Part shown: piece after piece, positions 54,697 through 64,000 of the stretch
Layout: each line of letters opens with the position of its first letter
Numbering within the stretch: the stretch's first letter is position 1
From: Larix kaempferi
Lineage: Eukaryota; Streptophyta; Pinopsida; Pinales; Pinaceae
Assembly: GCA_027924585.1 (NCBI GenBank)
Contig: BSBM01000917.1
Location: 9,787,501-9,851,500 of the forward strand
Length of the DNA: 64,000 nt
Direction of reading: 5' to 3'
Program-made: the position numbers and the translations under genes
The notes under the pieces: generated by a model
Told to the model about the DNA's origin: nothing
The model's database searches: none
The model's input: the letters and a program-made list of their open reading frames with translations, nothing else

Positions 54697-56254
54697 ATTT
54701 ATGAAATAAAACACATTTTCTAAAAACTCGTGTTTTTTACGAAATCATGTAAACCTTCTAGAAGCTGTGATTTTAAAAAACAGTGGAAGTAAGCTTTTCT
54801 TATTTCCGGACGAATGCGCAAACTATAGAAAGTCGTTATGACGTAGAATGTGCATACTTTTTTGATTCCATTTATGAAATAAAACACATTTTCTAAAAAC
54901 TCGTGTTTTTTACGAAATCATGTAAACCTTCTAGAAGCTGTGATTTGAAAAAACGGTGGAAGTAAGCTTTTCTTATATCCGGACGCATGCGCAAACTATA
55001 GAAATTCATTATGAAATAGAATGTGCATACTTTGTAGATTCCATTTATGAAATAAAACACATTTTCTAAAAACTCATGTTTTTTACGAAATCATGTAAAC
55101 CTTCTAGAAGCTGTGATTTTAAAAAAACGGTGGAAGTAAGCTTTTCTTATTTCCGGACACATGCGCAAACTATAGAATGTCGTTATGACGTAGAATGTGC
55201 ATACTTTTTATATTCCATTTATGAAATATAACACATTTTCTAAAAACTCGTGTTTTTTACGAAATCATGTATACCTTCTAGAAGTTGTGATTTTAAAAAA
55301 CGGGAGAAGTAAGCTTTTCTTATTTCCAAACGCATGCACAAAGTTTAGAAAGTCGTTATGACGTAGAATGTGCATACTTTGTTGATTACATTTATGAAAT
55401 AAAACACATTTTCTAAAAACTAATGTTTTTTACGAAATCATGTAAACCTTCTAGAAGCTGTGATTTTAAAAAATGGTGGAAGTAAGCTTTTCTTATTTCC
55501 GGACGTATGCGCAAACTATAGAAAGTCGTTATGACGTAGAATGTGCATACTTTGTAGATTCTATTTATGAAATAAAACACATTTTCTAAAAACTCATGTT
55601 TTTTACGAAATCATGTAAACCTTCTAGAAGCTGTGATTTTAAAAAATGGTGGAAGTAAGCTTTTCTTATTTCCGGACGCATGCGCAAACTATAGAAGGTC
55701 GTTATGACGTAGAATGTGCATACTTTGTTGATTCCATTTATGAAATAAAACACATTTTCTAAAAACCCGTGTTTTTTACGAAATCATGTAAACCTTCGAG
55801 AAGCTGTGATTTTAAAAAACGGTGGAAGTAAGCTTTTCTTATTTCCGGACGCATGCGCAAACTATAGAAAGTCGTTATGACGTAGAATGTGCATACTTTG
55901 TAGATTCCATTTATGAAATATAACACATTTTCTAACAACTCGTGTTTTTTACGAAATAATGTAAACCTTCTAGAAGCTGTGATTTTAAAAAACGGGGGAA
56001 GTAAGCTTTTCTTATTTCCGGACGCATGCGCAAACTATAGAAAGTCGTTACGATGTAGAATGTGCATACTTTTTTGATTCGATTTATGAAATAAAACAAA
56101 TTTTCTAAAAACTCGTGTTTTTTAAGAAATCATGTAAACCTTCTAGAAGCTGTGATTTTGAAAAACGGGGGAAGTAAGTTTTTCTTATTTCCGGACGCAT
56201 GCGGAAACTATAGAAAGTCGTTATGACATAGAATGTGCATACTTTGTTGATTCC
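54697..56254 (+). repeat. 1,558-bp HOR (9-mer), unit 2
   Basis: This is almost the same as unit 1. One difference noticed is TCTAACAACTC near 55,935, where the neighbours have TCTAAAAACTC; GACATAG near 56,224 is another. Confidence 0.92.
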
Positions 56255-57638
56255 ATTTATGAAATAAAACACATTTTCTAAAAACTCGTGTTTTTTACGA
56301 AATCATGTAAACCTTCTAGAAGCTGTGATTTTAAAAAACAGTGGAAGTAAGCTTTTCTTATTTCCGGACGAATGCGCAAACTATAGAAAGTCGTTATGAC
56401 GTAGAATGTGCATACTTTTTTGATTCCATTTATGAAATAAAACACATTTTCTAAAAACTCGTGTTTTTTACGAAATCATGTAAACCTTCTAGAAGCTGTG
56501 ATTTGAAAAAACGGTGGAAGTAAGCTTTTCTTATATCCGGACGCATGCGCAAACTATAGAAATTCATTATGAAATAGAATGTGCATACTTTGTAGATTCC
56601 ATTTATGAAATAAAACACATTTTCTAAAAACTCATGTTTTTTACGAAATCATGTAAACCTTCTAGAAGCTGTGATTTTAAAAAAACGGTGGAAGTAAGCT
56701 TTTCTTATTTCCGGACACATGCGCAAACTATAGAATGTCGTTATGACGTAGAATGTGCATACTTTTTATATTCCATTTATGAAATATAACACATTTTCTA
56801 AAAACTCGTGTTTTTTACGAAATCATGTATACCTTCTAGAAGTTGTGATTTTAAAAAACGGGAGAAGTAAGCTTTTCTTATTTCCAAACGCATGCACAAA
56901 GTTTAGAAAGTCGTTATGACGTAGAATGTGCATACTTTGTTGATTACATTTATGAAATAAAACACATTTTCTAAAAACTAATGTTTTTTACGAAATCATG
57001 TAAACCTTCTAGAAGCTGTGATTTTAAAAAATGGTGGAAGTAAGCTTTTCTTATTTCCGGACGTATGCGCAAACTATAGAAAGTCGTTATGACGTAGAAT
57101 GTGCATACTTTGTAGATTCTATTTATGAAATAAAACACATTTTCTAAAAACTCATGTTTTTTACGAAATCATGTAAACCTTCTAGAAGCTGTGATTTTAA
57201 AAAATGGTGGAAGTAAGCTTTTCTTATTTCCGGACGCATGCGCAAACTATAGAAGGTCGTTATGACGTAGAATGTGCATACTTTGTTGATTCCATTTATG
57301 AAATAAAACACATTTTCTAAAAACCCGTGTTTTTTACGAAATCATGTAAACCTTCGAGAAGCTGTGATTTTAAAAAACGGTGGAAGTAAGCTTTTCTTAT
57401 TTCCGGACGCATGCGCAAACTATAGAAAGTCGTTATGACGTAGAATGTGCATACTTTGTAGATTCCATTTATGAAATATAACACATTTTCTAAAAACTCG
57501 TGTTTTTTACGAAATAATGTAAACCTTCTAGAAGCTGTGATTTTAAAAAACGGGGGAAGTAAGCTTTTCTTATTTCCGGACGCATGCGCAAACTATAGAA
57601 AGTCGTTACGATGTAGAATGTGCATACTTTTTTGATTC
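56255..57638 (+). repeat. 1,558-bp HOR (9-mer), unit 3, truncated
   Basis: This runs at offset 1,558 from unit 2 until GATTCGATT (56,081) against GATTCCATT (57,639). It is about 1.38 kb long, or 8 of 9 monomers. From 57,206 the sequence also matches the left flank at 49,940, so the crossover between the two families lies within 57,206-57,638. Confidence 0.9.
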
Positions 57639-60470
57639 CATTTATGAAATAAAACAAAATTTCTAAAAACTCGTGTTTTTTAAGAAATCATGTAAACCTT
57701 CTAGAAGATGTGATTTTAAAAAACGGGGTAAGTAAGTTTTTCTTATTTCCGGACGCATGCGCAAACTATAGAAGGTCGTTATGATGTAGAATGTGCATAC
57801 TTTGTTGATTCCATTTATGAAATAAAACACATTTTCTAAAAACCCGTGTTTTTTACGAAATCATGTAAACCTTCGAGAAGCTGTGATTTTAAAAAACGGT
57901 GGAAGTAAGCTTTTCTTATTTCCGGACGCATGCGCAAACTATAGAAAGTCGTTATGACGTAGAATGTGCATACTTTGTTGATTCCATTTATGAAATAAAA
58001 CACATTTTCTAAAAACTCGTGTTTTTTACGAAATCATGTAAACCTTCTAGAAGCTGTGATTTTAAAAAACAGTGGAAGTAAGCTTTTCTTATTTCCGGAC
58101 GAATGCGCAAACTATAGAATGTCGTTATGACGTAGAATGTGCATACTTTGTTGATTCCATTTATGAAATAAAACACATTTTCTAAAAACTCGTGTTTTTT
58201 ACGAAATCATGTAAACCTTCTAGAAGCTGTGATTTTAAAAAACGGTGGAAGTAAGCTTTTCTTATATCCGGACGCATGCGCAAACTATAGAAATTCATTA
58301 TGAAATAGAATGTGCATACTTTGTAGATTCCATTTATGAAATAAAACACATTTTCTAAAAACTCATGTTTTTTACGAAATCATGTAAACCTTCTAGAAGC
58401 TGTGATTTTAAAAAATGGTGGAAGTAAGCTTTTCTTATTTCCGGACGCATGCGCAAACTATAGAAGGTCGTTATGACGTAGAATGTGCATACTTTGTTGA
58501 TTCCATTTATGAAATAAAACACATATTCTAAAAACTCGTGTTTTTTACGAAATCATGTAAACCTTCTAGAAGCTGTGATTTTAAAAAACGGTCGATTAAG
58601 CTTTTCTTATTTCCGGACGCATGCGCAAACTGTATAAAGTCGTTATGACGTAGAATGTGCATACTTTGTAGATTCCATTTATGAAATAAAACACATTTTC
58701 TAAAAACTCTTTTTTTTTACGAAATCATGTAAACCTTTTAGAAGCTGGGATTTTAAAAAATGGTGGAAGTAAGCTTTTCTTATTTCCGGACGCATGCGCA
58801 AACTATATAAAGTCCTTATGACATAGAATTTGCATACTTTGTTGATTCCATTTATGAAATAAAACACATTTTCCAAAGACTCGAGTTTTTTAAGAAATCA
58901 TGTAAACCCTTTAGAAGCTGTGATTTTAAAAAATGGTGGAAGTAAGCTTTTCTTATTTCCGGACGCATTCGCAAACTACAGAATTTCGTTATGACGTAGA
59001 ATGTGCATACTTTGTAGATTCCATTTATGAAATAAAACACATTTTCTAAAAACACGTGTTTTTTACGAAATCATGTAAACCTTCTAGAAGCTGTGATTTT
59101 AAAAAACAGTGGAAGTAAGCTTTTCTTATTTCCGGACGAATGCGCAAACTATAGAAAGTCGTTATGACATAGAATATGCATACTTTGTTGATTCCATTTA
59201 TGAAATAAAACACATTTTCTAAAAACTCGTGTTTTTTACGAAATCATGTAAACCTTCTAGAAGCTGTGATTTTAAAAAACGGTGGAAGTAAGCTTTTCTT
59301 ATATCCAGACGCATGCGCAAACTATAGGAATTCATTATGAAATAGAATGTGCATACTTTGTAGATTCCATTTATGAAATAAAACACATTTTCTAAAAACT
59401 CATGTTTTTTACGAAATCATGTAAACCTTCTAGAAGCTGTGATTTTAAAAAATGGTGGAAGTAAGCTTTTCTTATTTCGGGACGCATGCCCAAACTATAG
59501 AATGTCATTATGACGTAGAATGTGCATACTTTTTAGATTCCATTTATGAAATAAAACACATATTCTAAAAACTCGTGTTTTTTACGAAATCATGTAAACC
59601 TTCTAGAAGCTGTGATTTTAAAAAACGGTTGATTACGCTTTTCTTATTTCCGGACGCATGCGCAAACTGTATAAAGTCGTTATGACGTAGAATGTGCATA
59701 CTTTGTAGATTCCATTTATGAAATAAAACACATTTTCTAAAAACTCTTTTTTTTTACGAAATCATGTAAACCTTTTAGAAGCTGGGATTTTAAAAAATGG
59801 TGGAAGTAAGCTTTTCTTATTTCCGGACGCATGCGCAAACTATATAAAGTCCTTATGACATAGAATGTGCATACTTTGTTGATTCCATTTATGAAATAAA
59901 ACACATTTTCCAAAGACTCGAGTTTTTTAAGAAATCATGTAAACCTTTTAGAAGCTGTGATTTTAAAAAAAGGTGGAAGTAAGCTTTTCTTATTTCCGGA
60001 CGCATTCGCAAACTATAGAATTTCGTTATGACGTAGAATGTGCATACTTTGTAGATTCCATTTATGAAATAAAACACATTTTCTAAAAACTCGTGTTTTT
60101 TACGAAATCATGTAAACCTTCTAGAAGCTGTTATTTTAAAAAACGGTTGATTAAGCTTTCCTTATTTCCGGACGCATGTGCAAACTGTATAAAGTCGTTA
60201 TGACGTAGAATGTGCATACTTTGTAGATTCCATTTATGAAATAAAACACATTTTCTAAAAACTCTTTTTTTTTACGAAGTCATGTAAACCTTTTAGAAGC
60301 TGGGATTTTAAAAAATGGTGGAAGTAAGCTTTTCTTATTTCCGCACACATGCGCAAAGTATAGAAAGTCGTTACGACGTAGAATGTGCATACTTTGTTGA
60401 TTCTATTTATGAAATAAAACACATTTTCTAAAAACTCGTGTTTTTTACGAAATCATGTAAACCTTCTAGA
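57206..60470 (+). repeat. 3.26-kb flank, right copy of a pair 7,266 bp apart
   Basis: This is the right-hand copy of 49,940-53,204. It ends at 60,470, where TAGAAGCTG is expected but TAGATGCTG is found. Both edges coincide, within a monomer, with changes in neighbouring HOR structure: its left part overlaps the third 1,558-bp unit and its right edge borders the divergent terminal region. Confidence 0.9.
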
Positions 60471-63400
60471 TGCTGTGATTTTAAAAAACGGGAGAAGTAA
60501 GCTTTTCTTATTTCCGGACGGATGCGCAAACTATAGAAAGTCGTTATGACGTAGAATGTGCATACTTTGTAGATTCCATTTATGAAATAAGACACATTTT
60601 CTAAAAACTCGTGTTTTTTACGAAATCATGTAAACCTTCTAGAAGCTGTGATTTTAAAAAACGGTGGAAGTAAGCTTTTCTTATTTCCGGACACATGCGC
60701 AAGCTATAGAAAGTCGTTATGACGTAGAATGTGCATACTTTTTTGATTCCATTTATGAAATAAAACACATTTTCTAAAAACTCATATTTTTTAACAAATC
60801 ATGTAAACCTTCTAGAAGCTGTGATTTTAAAAAACGGGGGAAGTAAGCTTTTCTTATTTCCGGACGGATGCGCAAACTATAGAAAGTCGTTATGACGTAG
60901 AATGTGCATACTTTGTAGATTCCATTTATGAAATAAAACACATTTTCTAAAAACTCGTGTTTTTTACGAAATCATGTAAACCTTCTAGAAGCTGTGATTT
61001 TAAAAAACGGGGGAAGTAAGCTTTTCTTATTTCCAAACACATGCGCAAACTATAGAAATTTGTTATGACGTAGAATGTGCATACTTTGTTGATTCCATTT
61101 ATGAAATAAAACACATTTTCTAAAAACTCGTGTTTTTTAAGAAATCATGTAAACCTTCTAGAAGCTGTGATTTTAAAAAACTGGGGAAGTACGCTTTTCT
61201 TATTTCCGGACGAATGCACAAACTATAGAAAGTCGTTATGACGTAGAATGTGCATACTTTGTAGATTCCATTTATGAAATAAAACACATTTTCTAAAAAC
61301 TCGTGTTTTTTACGAAATCATGTAAACCTTCTAGAAGCTGTGATTTTAAAATACAGGGGAAGTAAGTGTTACTTATTTCCGGACGCATGCGCAAACTATA
61401 GAAATTCGTTATGACGTGGAATGTGCATACTTTGTAGATTCCATTTATGAAATAAAACACATTTTCTAAAAACTCGTGTTTTTTACGAAATCATGTAAAC
61501 CTTCTAGAAGCTCTGATTTTAAAAAACGGTGGAAGTAAGCTTTTCTTGTTTCCGGACGCATGCGTAAACTATAGAATGTCGTTATGACGTAGAATGTGCA
61601 TACTTTGTAGATTCCATTTATGAAATAAAACACATTTTCTAAAAACTCGTGTTTTTTACGAAATCATGTAAACCTTCTAGAAGCTGAGATTTTAAAAAAC
61701 GGGGGAAGTAAGTTTTTCTTATTTCCGGACGCATGCGCAAAGTATAGAAAGTTGTTATGACGTAGAATGTGCATACTTTCTAGATTCCATTTATGAAATA
61801 AATCACATTTTCTAAAAACTCGTGTTTTTTAAGAAATCATGTAAACCTTTTAGAAGCTGTGATTTTAAAAAACGGGGGAGGTAAGCTTTTCTTATTTCCA
61901 AACGCATGCGCAAACTATAGAATGTCGTTATGACGTAGAATGTCCATACTTTGTTGATTCCATTTATGAAATAAAACACATTTTCTAAAAACTCCTGTTT
62001 TATAAGAAATCATGTAAACCTTTTAGAAGCTGTGATTTTAAAAAACGGGGGAAGAAAGCTTTTCTTATTTCCGGACGCATGCGCAAACTATAGAAAGTCG
62101 TTATGAGGTAGAATGTGCATACATTGTAGATTCCATTTATGAAATAAAGCACATTTTCTAAAAACTCGCATTATTTACGAAATCATGTAAACCTTCTAGA
62201 AGCTGTGATTTTGAAAAACGGTGGGAGTAAGATTTTCTTATTTCCGGACGCATGCGCAAACTATAGAGAGTCGTTATGACGTAGAATGTGCATACTTTGT
62301 AGATTCCATTTATGAAATAAAACACATTTTCTAAAAACTCGTGTTTTTTATGAAATCATGTAAACCTTCTAGAAGCTGTGATTTTAAAAAACGGGGGAAG
62401 TAAGCGTTTCTTATTTCCGGACGCATGCGCATACTATAGAAATTCGTTATGACGTAGAATGTGCATACTTTGTAGATTCCATTTATGAAATAAAACACAT
62501 TTTCTAAAAACTCGTGTTTTTTACGAAATCATGTAAACCTTCTAGAAGCTCTGATTTTATAAAACGGTGGAAGTAAGCTTTTCTTATTTCCGAACGCATG
62601 CGCAAACTATAGAATGTCGTTATGATATAGAATTTGCATACTTTGTAGATTCCATTTATGAAATAAAACACATTTTCTAAAAACTCATGTTTTTTACGAA
62701 ATCATGTAAACCTTATAGAAGCTATGATTTTAAAAAACGGGGGAAGTAAGCTTTTCTTATTTCCGGACGCATGCGCAAACTATAGAAAGTCGTTATGACG
62801 TAGATTGTGCATACTTTGTTGATTCCATTTATGAAATAAAACACATTTTCTAAAAACTCGTGTTTTTTAAGAAACCATGTAAACCTTCTAGAAGCTGTGA
62901 TTTTAAAAAACGGGGGAAGTAACCTTTTCTTATTTCCGGACGCATGCGCAAACTATAGAAAGTCGTTATGACGTAGAATGTGCATACTTTGTAGATTCCA
63001 TTTATGAAATAAAACACATTTTCTAAAAACTCGTGTTTTTTGCGAAATCATGTAAACCTTCTAGAAGCTGTGATTTTAAAAAACGGTGGAAGAAAGCTGT
63101 TCTTATTTCCGGACGCATGCGCAAACTATAGAAAGTCGTTATGACGTAGAATGTGCATAATTTGTTGATTCCATTTATGAAATAAAACACATTTTCTAAA
63201 AACTCATGTTTTTTAAGAAATCATGTAAACCTTATAGAAGCTGTGATTTTAATAAACGGGGGAAGTAAGCTTTTCTTATTTCCAAACGCATGCGCAAACT
63301 ATAGAAAGTCCTTATGACGTAGAATGTGCATACTTTGTTCATTCCATTGATGAAATAAAACACATTTTCTAAAAACTCGTGTTTTTTAAGAAATCATGTA

Positions 63401-64000
63401 ATCCTTCTAGAAGCTGTGATTTTAAAAAATGGGGGAAGTAACCTTTTCTTATTTCCGGACGCATGCGCAAACTATAGAAAGTCGTTATGACGTAGAATGT
63501 GCATACCTTGTAGATTCCATTTATGAAATAAAACACATTTTCTAAAAACTCGTGTTTTTTACGAAATCATGTAAACCTTCTAGAAGCTTTGATTTTAAAA
63601 TACGGGGGAAGTAAGCGTTACTTATTTCCGGACGCATGCGCAAACTATAGAAATTCGTTATGACGTAGAATGTGCATACTTTGTAGATTCCATTTATGAA
63701 ATAAAACACATTTTCTAAAAACTCTTGTTTTTTACGAAATCATGTAAACCTTCTAGAAGCTGTGATTTTAAAAAACGGTGGAAGTAAGCTTCTCTTTTTT
63801 CCGGACGCATGCGCAAACTATAGAATGTTGTTAAGACGTAGAATGTGCATACTTTGTAGATTCCATTTATGAAATAAATCACATTTTCTAAAAACTCGTG
63901 TTTTTTACGAAATCATGTAAACCTTCTAGAAGCTGTGATTTTAAAAAACGGTTGAAGTAAGCTTTTCTTATTTCCAAACGCATGCGCAAACTATAGAAAG
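60471..64000 (+). repeat. Divergent terminal monomers with a weak 13-mer register
   Basis: The monomers here carry more private changes than elsewhere, for example ACTCGCATTATTTACG near 62,167, TTATGAGGTAG near 62,101 and AAAGAAAGC near 62,050. No near-identical kilobase block elsewhere was found, apart from the first 200 bp, which resemble 8,945-9,145. Two markers suggest an older 2,249-bp (13 x 173) register: AAAATAC with GTTACTTATTTCC at about 61,351 and 63,600, and TTTCCAAAC at about 61,031 and 63,280. This could be an older part of the array or the approach to its edge. The array still continues at 64,000. Confidence 0.6.

Larger units (their letters stand above)
1..64000 (+). repeat. 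173-bp satellite array, about 370 head-to-tail monomers, fills the window
   Basis: A unit beginning TATTTCCGGACGCATGCGCA recurs at 1, 174, 347 and 520, a spacing of exactly 173 bp, and continues in the same orientation to the last base. Small indels are rare and mostly 1-2 bp: a missing TG in the sequence after TCTAGAAG near 12,240, 25,547, 37,133, 41,106 and 43,522, a missing base in AAATAAATACATTTT copies, and variable T and A runs. HindIII (AAGCTT), XbaI (TCTAGA), SphI (GCATGC) and BspEI (TCCGGA) sites occur once per typical monomer, so a HindIII digest should give a 173-bp ladder. No unique sequence, transposon, rRNA, tRNA or gene interrupts the array. This is satellite DNA of a eukaryote. 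A centromeric or pericentromeric location is likely from size and HOR structure, but that is inference. Confidence 0.98.

Noticed and set aside
1974-60077. About three dozen short open reading frames (62-113 codons) on both strands
   Set aside because: All lie within satellite monomers, recur at HOR spacings, overlap one another on opposite strands (for example 32,247-32,519 and 32,377-32,565), cross monomer boundaries in shifting frames and show no domain, signal peptide or start context. They are by-products of the repeat.
1-64000. CRISPR array
   Set aside because: Repeats are 173 bp and directly adjacent. There are no short constant repeats separated by unique spacers, and no cas genes.
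1-64000. Primate alpha satellite or another named satellite
   Set aside because: The length is similar (173 against 171 bp), but the sequence lacks a canonical CENP-B box and I see no recognisable alpha-satellite sequence. No other named family could be assigned without a search.
1-64000. Transposable element or terminal repeats interrupting the array
   Set aside because: The 173-bp register and variant order continue throughout. The only disturbances are 1-2 bp indels and in-register monomer gains or losses.
1-64000. G-quadruplex potential of the CGGGGGAAG variants
   Set aside because: There is only one G run per monomer, and the runs are about 173 bp apart.
1-64000. Inverted satellite segments
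   Set aside because: Every monomer examined reads in the same direction. No switch to the reverse complement was found.

Overview
The whole 64-kb window is one uninterrupted satellite-DNA array. A 173-bp monomer is repeated head to tail about 370 times (64,000/173), always in the same orientation. I found no non-satellite insertion, no transposon, no RNA gene and no credible protein-coding gene. The monomer is AT-rich: 57 G+C in 173 by hand count, about 33%. It still carries eight CpG sites, and many copies show C-to-T or G-to-A changes at exactly those sites. An array this long and homogeneous, with nested higher-order repeats (HORs), points to a eukaryotic chromosome, most likely centromeric, pericentromeric or another large heterochromatic block. 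The CpG-decay pattern suggests a genome with cytosine methylation. The species cannot be named from the sequence, and I do not recognise the monomer as a known named satellite.

Layout: (1) 1-6,083 holds a 3,112-bp HOR (18 monomers) in two copies. (2) 5,942-29,800 holds a 13,310-bp super-repeat (77 monomers) in one full and one 79% copy. (3) 29,801-34,470 is another copy of 13,383-18,910 that has lost 3, 1 and 1 whole monomers. (4) 33,347-41,294 is a 3,974-bp HOR (23 monomers) in two near-identical copies. (5) 38,880-43,807 holds a 2,417-bp HOR (14 monomers) in tandem, with a third copy inside the first 23-mer at about 34,906. (6) 43,808-49,939 is a mosaic of blocks also seen elsewhere, including an adjacent single-monomer duplication at 44,017-44,387. 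(7) 49,940-60,470 has 3.26-kb flanks repeated 7,266 bp apart around a 9-monomer HOR of 1,558 bp in 2.9 copies. (8) 60,471-64,000 has more divergent monomers and only a weak 13-monomer register.

The picture is repeated unequal exchange and block amplification at many scales, always in near-whole numbers of monomers. Each monomer also carries conserved short structure. There is an imperfect 9-bp inverted repeat across the monomer junction, a 6-bp hairpin with a TCGT loop, and a 10-bp palindrome CTTCTAGAAG that contains a two-unit heat-shock-element core. There is an alternating purine-pyrimidine tract ACGCATGCGCA, an AATAAA, and a CENP-B-box-like motif whose spacing is 2 bp too long. These are candidates for protein binding or transcript processing. 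None is proven by sequence alone.

The short open reading frames in the window recur as copies of one another at HOR spacings. They are by-products of the repeat and are not annotated as genes.
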